Source: Rhizohabitans arisaemae
GTDB lineage: Bacteria; Actinomycetota; Actinomycetes; Streptosporangiales; Streptosporangiaceae
NCBI RefSeq assembly: GCF_025996515.1
Contig: NZ_BLRH01000055.1
Coordinates: forward strand, 124,001-188,000
Length of the DNA: 64,000 nt
Direction: 5' to 3'
This document shows, piece after piece, positions 26,925 to 38,756 of the stretch. Under the pieces are notes generated by a model, which did not search any database, was not told the DNA's origin, and was given only the letters and a program-made list of their open reading frames with translations. Position 1 is the first letter of the stretch; each line of letters starts with the position of its first letter. Position numbers and translations under genes: made by a program.

Positions 26925-28055
26925 ATGCTCACGCCCGAGCTGCTCTACTGGGAGCTCACCGAGACACCGGTGCGCGCACTCCGCGACGAGATCCGCGAGA
27001 TCCTCGACGCCGCCCCGATCGCGCAGGCCCGGCGGTGCCGTGACCCACGGCCCATCCACCGGGCCCTCGGCACGGCGGGACTGCTCGCGCCCCAATGGCC
27101 GGTGGAGTACGGCGGCCGCGGCGTCAGCCACGTCGCCGCCGCGGTCCTCGTCGAGGAACTCGCCATGCACGACGTGCCCGACCTGCTGCACACCCTCACC
27201 GTGCAGATCGTCGGCACGACCCTGCTCAACTGCGCCACCCCCGAGATGAAGTCGCGCCACCTCCCCGGATTCGCCGCCGGGGAGACCTACGGCTGCGTGC
27301 TCTTCAGCGAACCCCACGCCGGCTCCGACCTTTCGGTGCTCTCCACCCGTGCCGTCAGAGACGGCGACGGCTACCGGCTCTACGGGGTCAAGACCCACTC
27401 CATCTTCGCCCGCCTCGCCGACGTCGCCCTCTGCCTGGCCCGCGGGGACGACGACGCGCTCACCCTGTTCCTCGTCCCCCTCACCGGTGACGGGGTCGCC
27501 ATCAAGCCCATCGAGGCTCTGGGCGACGACGACTTCCACGAGGTCACCCTGGACGGGGTGTACGTCGGCGCCGACGCGGTGGTCGGGGAACCCGGCCAGG
27601 GCTGGGCCATCGTCGTCCAGACCCTGCTCTACGAGCGGACCGGCCTCGACTACTACGTCAAGGCCCTGCGCTGGTACCGGGCCGCGGCCGGACGGCTGAA
27701 CGGCGGCGGCAGCCCCCAGGACGCGGCCGGGCTGGCCCGGCTCAACACCCGCCTGGTCACCGCCGGAACGCTGGTCCGGCGCGTCCTCACCCGGCTGGAC
27801 CGGGGCGAACTCGGCGAGGACGAGGCCGCGGCGGCCAAGTGGTACACGACCGAGCTCGCCGCCGACGTCGCCTGGTGGGCCGCCGAACGCCACGGCGACC
27901 GGGCGCTCCTGGCGGAGCAGGACGGCGTCGCCGACCCTCTCGACACGGCCGTCCGGGAAGCCCCCGGCCTGCGCATCTCCGGCGGAACCTCCGAGATGAT
28001 GCTGGAAACCCTCGCCCGCCTGCGCCTGGACTCCGGTGTGGAGGTCCGGCCATGA
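26925..28055 (+). CDS. Acyl-CoA dehydrogenase-like flavoprotein (subunit 1)
   Basis: A 376-residue ACAD; ATG 26925 follows GGGAGGAG. It has the N-terminal LGTAGLLAPQWPVEYGG, the FAD/substrate region CVLFSEPHAGSDLS and the C-terminal GLRISGGTSEMMLETLAR typical of full-length FAD-binding members. ACADs put an alpha,beta double bond into acyl-CoA or carrier-bound acyl groups. It lies directly after the condensation gene and 103 bp before a second, more divergent ACAD gene. The two probably form one heteromeric enzyme, as with paired FadE proteins. A role in modifying a side chain or trimming the tryptophan-derived unit is inference. Confidence 0.9.
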   Translation: MLTPELLYWELTETPVRALRDEIREILDAAPIAQARRCRDPRPIHRALGTAGLLAPQWPVEYGGRGVSHVAAAVLVEELAMHDVPDLLHTLTVQIVGTTLLNCATPEMKSRHLPGFAAGETYGCVLFSEPHAGSDLSVLSTRAVRDGDGYRLYGVKTHSIFARLADVALCLARGDDDALTLFLVPLTGDGVAIKPIEALGDDDFHEVTLDGVYVGADAVVGEPGQGWAIVVQTLLYERTGLDYYVKALRWYRAAAGRLNGGGSPQDAAGLARLNTRLVTAGTLVRRVLTRLDRGELGEDEAAAAKWYTTELAADVAWWAAERHGDRALLAEQDGVADPLDTAVREAPGLRISGGTSEMMLETLARLRLDSGVEVRP

Positions 28056-28074
28056 CCCGCGCCGCAGCCTCCTG

Positions 28075-28124
28075 TGATCGTTGTGGTATGCGCCCCGTCC
28101 GGGGCACACACAGCGCACGGATCA
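28075..28124. repeat. Single palindromic element between the two ACAD genes (family 1)
   Basis: A divergent 50-bp copy starting TGATCGTTGTGG and ending CGCACGGATCA. Its left arm looks like the right arm of most other copies, so this one is probably inverted relative to them. It lies 19 bp after the first ACAD stop and 34 bp before the second start, inside an apparent operon. Confidence 0.8.
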
Positions 28125-28158
28125 CCATGCCCTTCGCCAGACACCACGGAGGTAGACC

Positions 28159-29265
28159 GTGACCACGCAGGACCCGGGCCACCGCGAATGGTGGACCGAA
28201 TGGGAGGAGGAGGAGCCCCTCTTCCGTCAGCTGCGGCTGACCGTACGACAGGCGCTGCTCGCCGGCGGGGAGAACCCCGCCGACGCCTGGGCCGCGCTGA
28301 CCGACGTCGGCGCCTGGGACTTCGGGACGCCCGTCGACCGCGGCGGCCTGGACCTCGGCCACGAGGTCGTCACCATGCTCAGCGAGGAGGTGGGCAGCTC
28401 GACCCAGCCCATCCCCCTCCTCGGCACGCTCGTCGCCCTCGACGTCCTCGGCGTGCTGGACACGCACCGGGACCTGTTCGACGCGGTCCGCGGCGGCGAC
28501 GTCCCCGTCGCCATGCCCGGCCGGCTTCCCGGGCTCGCCGGCTGCCTCGCCACCGGGCTGACCTGGCGAGCCGACGGCGACTCCGCCGGCCGCCTGAGCG
28601 GCACCGCCGGGCCGTTCGCCGTCGGCGTCGAACCCGGCGCCCTGCTCACCCTGGCGCCCGCCGAGGACGGGCCGCTGGTGAGCCTGCTCACCCTGCCGAG
28701 CCCCGGCGTCGAGCTGCGTACCCTCACCGACCGGGGTGGCGGCCCCACCGCGATGGCCGTGCTCACCGACGCGCCGGTCTCCGCCGAGGCGATTCTGCTC
28801 CGCGGGCACGAGGCCGAGCAGGCGCTCCGGCGGGTCGGGCTGCGGGTGGCCGTGTACCAGGCGGCGATGCTGATCGGCCTCACCGCGGCCACCCTCACGG
28901 CGGCCGTCGAACGGATCCGCAGCCGCCGGTCCATGGGCAAGGCGCTCGTCCAGCACCAGGCACCCCGCCTGCGCGTCGCGGGACTACTCGCGCGTCTCGA
29001 CGCCGTACGCTGGGCCGTCGCCGACGCCGCCCGGTCCCTGGACCGGCACACCCTCACCTCCACCGAGGCGGCGGGGCTGCTCGCGCTCACCGCCGAGACC
29101 GCCCTCGACGTCACCCGGGACGCCGTTCACCTGCACGGCGCGTCGGGTCTCGGCCGCCGCTCGGTGGTCGCCACCTGCTACCGCCGGGTCGCCTGGGAGG
29201 CCCTGCGCTGCGGTCGCCCGACCCTGCTGTGGGAGACGGCCGCCGGCACCCCCCAGCCCACCTGA
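28159..29265 (+). CDS. Acyl-CoA dehydrogenase-like protein (subunit 2, divergent)
   Basis: A 368-residue protein; GTG 28159 follows ACGGAGG. The overall length and helical C-terminal half (RSMGKALVQHQAPRLRVA, DAVHLHGASGLGRRS) mark it as an ACAD, but the FAD-region motif with SEPxxGSD seen in subunit 1 is absent (MPGRLPGLAG instead). It resembles the smaller, non-FAD-site partner of heteromeric ACADs such as the FadE pairs. It is the last gene of the rightward operon and is followed by hairpins and repeats. Confidence 0.85.
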   Translation: MTTQDPGHREWWTEWEEEEPLFRQLRLTVRQALLAGGENPADAWAALTDVGAWDFGTPVDRGGLDLGHEVVTMLSEEVGSSTQPIPLLGTLVALDVLGVLDTHRDLFDAVRGGDVPVAMPGRLPGLAGCLATGLTWRADGDSAGRLSGTAGPFAVGVEPGALLTLAPAEDGPLVSLLTLPSPGVELRTLTDRGGGPTAMAVLTDAPVSAEAILLRGHEAEQALRRVGLRVAVYQAAMLIGLTAATLTAAVERIRSRRSMGKALVQHQAPRLRVAGLLARLDAVRWAVADAARSLDRHTLTSTEAAGLLALTAETALDVTRDAVHLHGASGLGRRSVVATCYRRVAWEALRCGRPTLLWETAAGTPQPT

Positions 29266-29319
29266 TCGTCCCAGCCCACTGATCGTCGAGAGGTACGGCT
29301 ACGCCGCCCCACGCTCCCG

Positions 29320-29735
29320 TGATCGTTGCGCTGTCCGCACCCCTGAAGGGCCACACACCACAACGATCACCTGGGACGGGCTCACCGGGATGACCACAGT
29401 TGAAGATCGCCCCCGCGTGTCCGTCCGCAGAACGGCGCACGGGGGCCTGTCGTCGTGACCGCCGAGAGGTACGGCTACGCCGCCCCACGCTCCCGTGATC
29501 ATTGCGCTGTCCGCACCCTTGAAGGGCCACACACCACAACGATCACGCGGGAGGCGAGGAAACCGAGGCCGGTCGCCGCCACCCTCTACCCCGTGATCAT
29601 TGTCCTGTCCGCCCCCCAACGCAGCCACACACCACAACGATCACACGCGCGGAGGCCACGTCGCCTCCGCCCTCCCTTGCTCCCGTGATCATTGCGCTAT
29701 CCGCGCCCAGGAGCGGCCACACACCACAACGATCA
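29320..29735. repeat. Array of four 50-bp palindromic elements (family 1)
   Basis: Copies lie at 29320-29369, 29496-29545, 29594-29643 and 29686-29735, all in the main orientation with CACAACGATCA right arms. Copies 1 and 2 lie in an 83-bp direct repeat. Copies 1 and 4 are each followed by a version of the same terminator hairpin block. Confidence 0.9.
29409..29446 (+). terminator. Terminator-like hairpin, copy A
   Basis: GCCCCCGCGTG and the opposing CGCACGGGGGC form a long GC stem with inner CCGT/ACGG pairing. It follows the second ACAD gene and a repeat, so it probably ends the rightward operon. A second version lies at 29775-29812. Confidence 0.65.
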
Positions 29736-29774
29736 CGCGGGAACAGGCTCGCTGGATATCCACAGATGAAGATC

Positions 29775-29812
29775 ACCCCCGCGTGACCGTCCACAGAACG
29801 ACGCTCGGGGGT
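29775..29812 (+). terminator. Terminator-like hairpin, copy B
   Basis: The arms ACCCCCG and CGGGGGT pair, followed by CTTTTG. It ends only 8 bp before the first start codon of the AbiEi/DUF559-like gene, which is odd for a terminator. It either blocks read-through into that gene or acts in its leader. Confidence 0.6.
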
Positions 29813-29820
29813 CTTTTGTC

Positions 29821-32941
<3,121 letters not shown>

Positions 32942-34435
32942 ATGACCGCGACCATGCCCATCACGAGAACGGTGTTGCCCGATCATCGTGACTCGATGTG
33001 GATCGGGGGTGCCTGGACGCGGCCGAGCGTCGATGAGCGGTTCACCGTCGTCGACCCCACCACCGAGGAGGTCATCGGCAGTGTCCCCGCCGGCTCGGCC
33101 ATGGACGCCGGACGGGCCGTGCACGCCGCCGCCGCGGCCTTCCCCGGCTGGTCGGCGCAGCCGCTGCAGGCACGGCTGCGCCCGCTGCGCAAGCTCCTTG
33201 AGCTGCTTGAACGCGACGCCGACGGGTTCGCCGACCTGATCACTCAGGAGGTCGGCATGCCCCGGCAGCTGTCCCGCGGCGTCCAGGTGGAGTTCGCGCT
33301 CGGCGTGCTGCGTTCCTACCTGGAACTGGTGCCGAACCACCCGTTCGAGCAGCGGATCGGCGGCTCCCTCGTGATCCGCGAGCCCATCGGGGTCGTCGGC
33401 TGCATCACCCCGTGGAACGTCCCCCTGCTGCTGGTCGTGCAGAAGCTCGTGCCCGCGCTCGCGGCGGGGTGCACGGTCGTGCTCAAGCCGAGTGAGGTCA
33501 CGCCGCTCAACACGTTCCGGCTCGCCGACCTCCTCACCGAGTGCGACCTACCGCCCGGTGTGGTCAACCTGGTCAGCGGCTCGGGTCCCGTCGTCGGCTC
33601 GGCGATCGCGAGTCACCCCGACGTGGCGATGGTCTCGCTGACCGGGTCGGCCCGGGCGGGACGCCACGTCTCCGCGCTCGCCGCGGACAGCGTCAAACGG
33701 GTCCACCTGGAACTCGGCGGCAAGAACGCCAACATCGTCCTCGACGACGCCCCGCTGGACCGGGCGGTCGGCGCCGGCGTCCGCCAGGCCTGCTTCAACT
33801 CCGGCCAGGCGTGCCTCGCGTGGAGCCGGATCCTGGTTCAGCGCTCCCGCTACGCCGAGGCGGTCGAGATCGCCGCCGCCACCGCGGACTCCCTGCGCGT
33901 CGGCGACCCGTTCGACGCCGGCGTCGACCTCGGGCCGGTCGTCTCCGCCGTGGCCCGCGGGCGGATTCGCGACTACATCCTCCTCGGCGAGCAGGAGGGC
34001 GCACGGCTCGTCACCGGAGGGGCCGCTCCGCCTCCCGGCCTGGACCGGGGCTTCTTCGTCCGTCCCACCGTCTTCGCCGGTGTCCACAACGACATGCGGA
34101 TCGCCAGGGAGGAGATCTTCGGGCCGGTCGTCGTGCTAATCCCCTACCAGGACGAGGCCGACGCGGTGCGGATCGCCAACGACAGCGAGTACGGGCTGCA
34201 CGGTGCGGTCTGGTCCGCGTCGGAGGAGCGCGCGCTCGCCGTCGCCCGCCGGATTCGCACCGGCCGCGTCGACGTCAACGGGGCGCCTTTCAACCTTCTG
34301 GCGCCGTTCGGCGGCTACAAGCAGTCCGGCAACGGCCGCGAGCTCGGGTCCTGGGGCCTGGAGTCGTTCTGCGAGGTCAAGTCGATCCAGCTCGGCGAGA
34401 GCGACGTCCAGGTGACGGTCGGCGGCACAACCTGA
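32942..34435 (+). CDS. NAD(P)+-dependent aldehyde dehydrogenase
   Basis: A 497-residue ALDH-superfamily enzyme; ATG 32942 follows AGGAGG. It has the catalytic Glu region LELGGKNANIV, the nucleophile Cys in FNSGQACLAWSR, and the C-terminal EEIFGPVVVLIPY and NGAPFNLLAPFGGYKQSGNGRE. It oxidises an aldehyde to a carboxylic acid. The position opposite the tryptophan halogenase suggests a role on an indole aldehyde or an amino acid semialdehyde, but general aldehyde detoxification is equally possible. It ends at a hairpin. Confidence 0.92.
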   Translation: MTATMPITRTVLPDHRDSMWIGGAWTRPSVDERFTVVDPTTEEVIGSVPAGSAMDAGRAVHAAAAAFPGWSAQPLQARLRPLRKLLELLERDADGFADLITQEVGMPRQLSRGVQVEFALGVLRSYLELVPNHPFEQRIGGSLVIREPIGVVGCITPWNVPLLLVVQKLVPALAAGCTVVLKPSEVTPLNTFRLADLLTECDLPPGVVNLVSGSGPVVGSAIASHPDVAMVSLTGSARAGRHVSALAADSVKRVHLELGGKNANIVLDDAPLDRAVGAGVRQACFNSGQACLAWSRILVQRSRYAEAVEIAAATADSLRVGDPFDAGVDLGPVVSAVARGRIRDYILLGEQEGARLVTGGAAPPPGLDRGFFVRPTVFAGVHNDMRIAREEIFGPVVVLIPYQDEADAVRIANDSEYGLHGAVWSASEERALAVARRIRTGRVDVNGAPFNLLAPFGGYKQSGNGRELGSWGLESFCEVKSIQLGESDVQVTVGGTT

Positions 34436-34461
34436 TCCACCACCGGGTTCCGCAGACCCGC

Positions 34462-34501
34462 ACGGCCTCTCGACCGGGGAGAAGTCTCCGCGGGAGGCCG
34501 T
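34462..34501 (+). terminator. Hairpin terminator after the aldehyde dehydrogenase
   Basis: The outer arms ACGGCCTC and GAGGCCGT pair, with an inner GGAGA/TCTCC stem. It lies 26 bp after the stop codon. Confidence 0.7.
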
Positions 34502-34611
34502 TGATCACGTGGCGGTCTCCTCCGATGTCCGGAATCGGCCACGCCGGACAGGTGGGTCTCGTCCGCCCTGGGGTATACGGCAGATCTCATCCCCGCCACG
34601 AGAGGGAAACC

Positions 34612-34896
34612 ATGGCCTTCCGCATCAGGCATCTCGGCGTCGCCGTGGCGATTCTCGCGGGTTCGCTGTCGGTGTCCCCCGCTGCGCAAGCCCAGGCCTA
34701 CGGGAACTTCGTCTGCGAGGACGGAACCCGGCATCGTGTCTCCACGCTCGTCCCCTACGTCATTTGGGGAACCGGCTGCACCGGTTCGGGATCAGGCGCG
34801 AGCAGGGTCGTCATTTCCTCCGGTCCCGACGCCGGCGTGTACCAGTGCCGCGAGGCGAGAGTCCTCCAGGGCACCCTGCTCGGGCAGCAGTGCTGA
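34612..34896 (+). CDS. Small secreted cysteine-containing protein
   Basis: 94 residues from ATG 34612 with GAGAGGG upstream. A clear Sec signal peptide (RIRHLGVAVAILAGSLSVSPAAQAQA) leaves a mature chain of about 66 residues with four cysteines (VCEDG, GTGCTG, YQC, QQC-end), enough for two disulfides. I do not recognise the family. It lies between the aldehyde dehydrogenase and the response regulator; a degenerate palindromic element starts 8 bp after its stop. Confidence 0.75.
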   Translation: MAFRIRHLGVAVAILAGSLSVSPAAQAQAYGNFVCEDGTRHRVSTLVPYVIWGTGCTGSGSGASRVVISSGPDAGVYQCREARVLQGTLLGQQC

Positions 34897-34904
34897 AATC
34901 CCGA

Positions 34905-34954
34905 TGACCGGCGTGTTCCGCACGCCTCGGGACGGGCGCACAACGCAACGATCA
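34905..34954. repeat. Degenerate palindromic element (family 1), rightmost copy
   Basis: 50 bp long like the others. The right arm GCAACGATCA is kept, but the left arm has decayed to TGACCGGCGTG. It lies between convergent genes, 8 bp after one stop and 16 bp before the other. I find no further copy to the right. Confidence 0.7.
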
Positions 34955-34970
34955 CCCGGGAGCCGGGAAC

Positions 34971-35660
34971 TCAGTCGCGCGGCCGACCCCCACCCCCGCC
35001 GTCAATCATGGGGTGAATGAGCTTGGCGGCCATCGCCTTGCGCACCGAGTCGACGCGGGAGACCGCGCCGAGTTTGGCGTAGATGTTCGTGAGATGCCGT
35101 TTCACCGTGGCCTCGCTGATGCCGAGTCTGGTGGCGATCTGCGAGTTGGAGAACGCCTCGGCGGTCAACCGGAGCACCTCCATCTCCCGGGTCGACAGCC
35201 GCCGCGGCGTCCCTTCCCGGGGGTCCCCCCCTCCGCCGAGGGTCTCCCGGGACACCGAGAGCAGGACGTTGCGCGGACTCTGGTACACGGCGTGCAGGGC
35301 GGCGATGAGCTGGTCCCTGGCGATGTTCTTGACGAGGTAGGCGGCCGCGCCGCAGTCGAGCAGCTCCTGGACGATCCTGGAGTTCTGGTGCATGGTCAGC
35401 ACGATGACCGAGACTTCGGGACAGGTTCTGCGCAACCCGGTGACGACGGCCCGGGCCCCGGGCCCGGGCATCTCCACATCCAGGACGAGGATGTCGGGAC
35501 GGAGCGCGGTCACGATCTGGACGGTCCGGTCGCCGTCCGCGGCCTGTCCGACGATCTGGAAGGCCGGATCGGTCTGGATCAGCTGGGCGAGGCCGTCGCG
35601 AAAGAGTGTGTGATCGTCGGCGAGGACGACCCGGATGGATGGCTCGTCGGGAGCGCTCAC
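34971..35660 (-). CDS. NarL/LuxR-type response regulator
   Basis: 229 residues from GTG 35660. The receiver domain has ADD near 14-16 and phospho-acceptor Asp61 (LVLDVEMPG), plus LTMHQ and LVKN. A C-terminal LuxR helix-turn-helix follows (LSTREMEVLRLTAEAFSNSQIATRLGISEATVKRHL type). It lies 4 bp downstream of the sensor kinase gene, so the two form a pair. Being placed within the cluster it may control it, but no target sites can be named. Confidence 0.92.
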   Translation of the reverse strand: MSAPDEPSIRVVLADDHTLFRDGLAQLIQTDPAFQIVGQAADGDRTVQIVTALRPDILVLDVEMPGPGARAVVTGLRRTCPEVSVIVLTMHQNSRIVQELLDCGAAAYLVKNIARDQLIAALHAVYQSPRNVLLSVSRETLGGGGDPREGTPRRLSTREMEVLRLTAEAFSNSQIATRLGISEATVKRHLTNIYAKLGAVSRVDSVRKAMAAKLIHPMIDGGGGGRPRD

Positions 35661-35664
35661 GGCG

Positions 35665-36846
35665 TCACGGCCCCGACCGCTTGGACGACGTCCCGCCGGC
35701 CTCGCCGCTCGCCCTGCCCCGCTCCACCTCACGACGCTGCCACGTCGTGAGTATGGGGTCGTCGGACATGGGAATCCGTACCTCCACCGTGGTCCCCTCC
35801 CCCGCGTTGCTGAGCACGGCGACCGTTCCGCCGAGCAGCGCCGCGCGTTCCCGCATGGACGTCAATCCGCCGCCCTTCTTCCGGGCTTGGGTGGCCACGA
35901 CGTCGAATCCGCAGCCGTGGTCGCTGACGGAGGCGCGCAGCACCCCGTCGGCTGTTTCCAGCGCTACGGCGAGTTCGGTGGTACCCGAGTGCAGCATGGC
36001 ATTTCGAACGGCTTCGCGGAGCAAAATGTAAAGTTCTTCCGTTACCTCCCAGGGAAGGGAGATTGGCGGCCCCTGAACGTCGACGGAAACGCGCGTGGAC
36101 CGGGGTACCGTGGTCCGCAGGTATTTCCGCAGCGCGACCTCCAAGCTGTCGTCGCCGACCTTTTCCCACAGGTCCGCCGAGAGCTGTCTGGTCCCCTGGA
36201 GCCCCTCTCTGATCGCCTGGCGGGCGGTGGCGAGGTTGTTCGCCGCGCGTTCGGGGTCGTCGTCCCGGTACACCTCGTACAGGTCGAGCTGCTGGAGCGC
36301 CACCCCCATCCCGTGCGCGATCCGGTCGTGCAGGTCCCTGGCGATCCGGTGGCGTTCGTCCTGGTAGGCGGAGAGCAGCTTGCCCAGCAGGAAGTTGACG
36401 TAGGGGACCGACCCCACCGCGAGCCGCACCATGATGGAACGGTGCAGCTCCAGGCCGATCGTGAGGACCCCTTCGACGGGATGGTCGTCCTCGGCGACGA
36501 GCCGCTGCGCGAGGACGGGAAACGCGGCCTCGAACATGAGGGCCGCCGCGTGCAGGGACTGGGTGGGGTGGACACCCGCCTGCGCCCGCTTCGCCCCGAT
36601 CTCCATGCTGAGCGGCAGTGAGGTCCGGTCGTCCAGATCCAGGTTCCACCAGCGCGCCAGGACGTCCTTGGTGACCAGGGACGCCTGAATCTTGAGCTGC
36701 TCCTGAATGCCGGCGTCGGTCAGGACCGGACTCCCGGTCGCGGCCAGGTGCCGCTCGTACTCAATGAGGACCGCCTGGCAAATAAGATCAGGATCGTAGC
36801 GTATTGTCCCCTTGACGTACTGATGATCCTTGTCGGCCTTCGCCAT
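35665..36846 (-). CDS. Cytosolic NarL-type sensor histidine kinase
   Basis: 393 residues from ATG 36846 (GAGGTG upstream); a longer frame to 36960 runs through AT-rich leader DNA. There is no membrane segment. The N-terminal 150 residues are helical with no recognised sensor domain. The HisKA_3 box ERHRIARDLHDRIAHG has His173, and a HATPase_c domain follows (EAVRNAMLHS, SDHGCGFD, GGLTSMRERAALLGG). The absence of membrane segments suggests an intracellular signal or a partner protein. Confidence 0.9.
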   Translation of the reverse strand: MAKADKDHQYVKGTIRYDPDLICQAVLIEYERHLAATGSPVLTDAGIQEQLKIQASLVTKDVLARWWNLDLDDRTSLPLSMEIGAKRAQAGVHPTQSLHAAALMFEAAFPVLAQRLVAEDDHPVEGVLTIGLELHRSIMVRLAVGSVPYVNFLLGKLLSAYQDERHRIARDLHDRIAHGMGVALQQLDLYEVYRDDDPERAANNLATARQAIREGLQGTRQLSADLWEKVGDDSLEVALRKYLRTTVPRSTRVSVDVQGPPISLPWEVTEELYILLREAVRNAMLHSGTTELAVALETADGVLRASVSDHGCGFDVVATQARKKGGGLTSMRERAALLGGTVAVLSNAGEGTTVEVRIPMSDDPILTTWQRREVERGRASGEAGGTSSKRSGP

Positions 36847-37323
36847 CCCACACCTCGAAAGCTCGGGGACAGATCTTCTTTTGAGCGGGGAATATGATGT
36901 TCCATCTACACATGGCATCGGACTAACGCAGATGTTATGGAGCTCCCCTGGGTAGAGCAAGACATCTGACCCTGTTTGTCCATGTCTGTGGGTTACCTAC
37001 GGAAAAATGCGGAACTCACAGTGAAACATGGGGATCATCAGACTTCTGGCCTGACATTAAAGCCTGTCAAGTCCACCCCTAACCCCGACAATCAACACAA
37101 ACCTATATTGAACACCATCTCGCCTCTTTCAGCATCTTTGCAGCATTATCCCAGTGTGGGCCCGTGCATCCGCCCGTGCCGGGCCGACCGGCCCGGGCGC
37201 CGGCCGCAGAGTCCGGTGCGCGCGCGCCGTACCGGGCCCGTCCGAGACCGCGAAAACGATGTGGCCCCGCCCCCGGTGGGGGACGGGGCCACGGAGCCGG
37301 CTCAGCCGATCCGAGGTGGGAGG
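36847..37323. other. AT-rich intergenic island and terminator
   Basis: 477 bp between the kinase start and the MFS stop. About 36890-37150 is clearly AT-richer than anything nearby (for example CAACACAAACCTATATTG) and should hold the kinase promoter. I find no coding frame with a ribosome-binding site. A tRNA-like stretch at 36940-36990 does not fold as a tRNA. The right end is GC-rich with a terminator. Confidence 0.55.
37261..37292 (-). terminator. Hairpin terminator of the MFS gene
   Basis: Arms GTGGCCCCG and CGGGGCCAC with an inner CCCCC/GGGGG stem, followed on the minus strand by ATCGTTTTC. It lies about 30 bp beyond the stop codon of the MFS gene. Confidence 0.8.
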
Positions 37324-38613
37324 TCAGACCGGCGTCGCCATGGCGTCGCGTGACGACTCAGGCGTGGAAGGGTTTCCCTCACCGCCGTCACCGGTGCTCG
37401 GCATGTCCCGGATGGAGCGGACCGGACCGGCCAGCAGGGTGAGTCCGCCGATCACGGTGATGCCGCCCGCGAGCAGCAGACCGGCCGTGAGCCCGAGGGT
37501 CTCGCCCACGCCGCCGCCGATCGCGTAGCCGAGGGAGAGCGCGCCGTAGACCACCGCGAGCGCGGTGCCGCTGACCCGGCCCATCTGCTCGTTCGGCGTG
37601 ACGCCCTGCACCAGGCTGAGCACGTGGATGTCGTACATCGGGCTGACGAAGCCGATGATCGCCTGGATCACGATCAACCCGACGAAGGCGCCCACGGCCC
37701 CGGCCGACGGCAGCAGCGCGTAGCCCGCGCCCAGGACGACCGCGGTGATGACGAGCGTGCGGCCGAGGGTGAAGAACTCGGCGACCTTGCCGGAGAACAC
37801 CGCGCCGACGATCACGAACACGCCGCCCACCGCCGCGGCGGCACCGACCTGACCGGGGCTCAGGCCGAGCTGCTTGTACGCGTAGACGATCAGGAGGGCG
37901 TCACCCATCGCGGCACCGAGGTTGACCACGCTGCTGGACACGAACAGGCTGCGCAGCGTCGGGGTGCCGAAGAGCGTGCGCATGCCCTCCTTCATCTCGA
38001 AGGCGGCCGACTGCTGACGGTCCCTGGTGCGCCGGCGGACGTCGCGGTCCCGGATGAACAGCAGGGCGACGATCGAGATGAGGAAGGTGAAGGCGTCGAT
38101 CGCGACCGCGCGCGCGATTCCGACGAACTGCATCAGGGCACCACCGGCCGCAGCGCCGACGACCTCGGCGAGGCTCCGGCTGATCTGCAGCTTGGTGTTG
38201 CCTTCGACCAGGTTCTCGTTGCCGACCAGCTGCGGCAGGTAGGACTGGTAGGAAACCTCGAAGAACGTGGTGAGGATGCCGGCCGTGGCCGCGACGATGT
38301 AGAGGTGGGCCATGCTGACCGTGTCGAACGCGAAGGCCACCGGAATCGATCCGAGAGCGATCATGCGGCCGACGTCGGCGACGATCATGATCGCTCGCCG
38401 GGAGAACCGGTCCGCTACCAGACCGGCGATCGGCGCGAGCACGAAGAACGGGAGGAAGCGCAGCGCGCCGAGCACACCGGCTTCGAACGCGCCCCCGCCG
38501 AGAACAACAATGGCGATGGTGGGCAGTGCCAGCAATGAAATCTTGTCGCCGAAATTGCTGGCTGTCTGACCAGCCCAGAGCCGATTGAAGTCGGCGTGTT
38601 TGTTGAGTGCCAT
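37324..38613 (-). CDS. MFS transporter (MFS_3 / macrolide-efflux type)
   Basis: 429 residues from ATG 38613 (AGAGG upstream). It has about 12 membrane segments; the N-terminal FNRLWAGQTASNFGDKISLLALP and the cytoplasmic loop LVADRFSRRAIMIVADVGRM are typical of the MFS_3 group, which includes enterobactin and macrolide exporters. Its place beside an NRPS gene, divergently transcribed, suggests export of the peptide or self-resistance. A perfect 16-bp palindrome lies in the shared promoter region. Confidence 0.9.
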   Translation of the reverse strand: MALNKHADFNRLWAGQTASNFGDKISLLALPTIAIVVLGGGAFEAGVLGALRFLPFFVLAPIAGLVADRFSRRAIMIVADVGRMIALGSIPVAFAFDTVSMAHLYIVAATAGILTTFFEVSYQSYLPQLVGNENLVEGNTKLQISRSLAEVVGAAAGGALMQFVGIARAVAIDAFTFLISIVALLFIRDRDVRRRTRDRQQSAAFEMKEGMRTLFGTPTLRSLFVSSSVVNLGAAMGDALLIVYAYKQLGLSPGQVGAAAAVGGVFVIVGAVFSGKVAEFFTLGRTLVITAVVLGAGYALLPSAGAVGAFVGLIVIQAIIGFVSPMYDIHVLSLVQGVTPNEQMGRVSGTALAVVYGALSLGYAIGGGVGETLGLTAGLLLAGGITVIGGLTLLAGPVRSIRDMPSTGDGGEGNPSTPESSRDAMATPV

Positions 38614-38740
38614 TTCAACGTCCTCTTTCCTTTTCCAGGGGAAGGGCTTGGATCGGTGGCCCTCGGGCAAGTCTGGGGATTAGCCTGGGAACAGTCGCAC
38701 CGTCGAACGTTCATCACCTCCCGACAGCCCTCATCGGGGG

Positions 38741-38756
38741 AGCCTCACGTGAGGCT
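38741..38756. promoter_or_regulatory. Perfect 16-bp palindrome, candidate operator
   Basis: AGCCTCACGTGAGGCT reads the same on both strands. It lies 128 bp upstream of the MFS start and 116 bp upstream of the NRPS start, in the only gap between these divergent genes, and is followed by AAAAACCC. It may bind a dimeric repressor of the exporter. A hairpin role is also possible. Confidence 0.55.

Larger units (their letters stand above)
29266..29820. other. Gap of duplicated blocks, repeats and hairpins
   Basis: This 555-bp gap contains four family-1 elements plus two copies of a terminator-bearing block. An 83-bp stretch at 29288-29370 recurs at 29464-29546 (period 176) with three or so changes. 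A further block at about 29384-29458 recurs at about 29749-29825 (roughly 80 percent alike). No gene is evident. The region looks like the result of repeated local duplications. Confidence 0.6.

Noticed and set aside
36930-37010. tRNA-like stretch with GAGCTC...GGGTAGAGCA and a later GACAT/ATGTC pairing
   Set aside because: The D-arm-like part pairs, but the would-be anticodon loop is about 18 bases, there is no T-arm with GGTTCGAATCC, and no acceptor stem closes. It does not fold as a tRNA.
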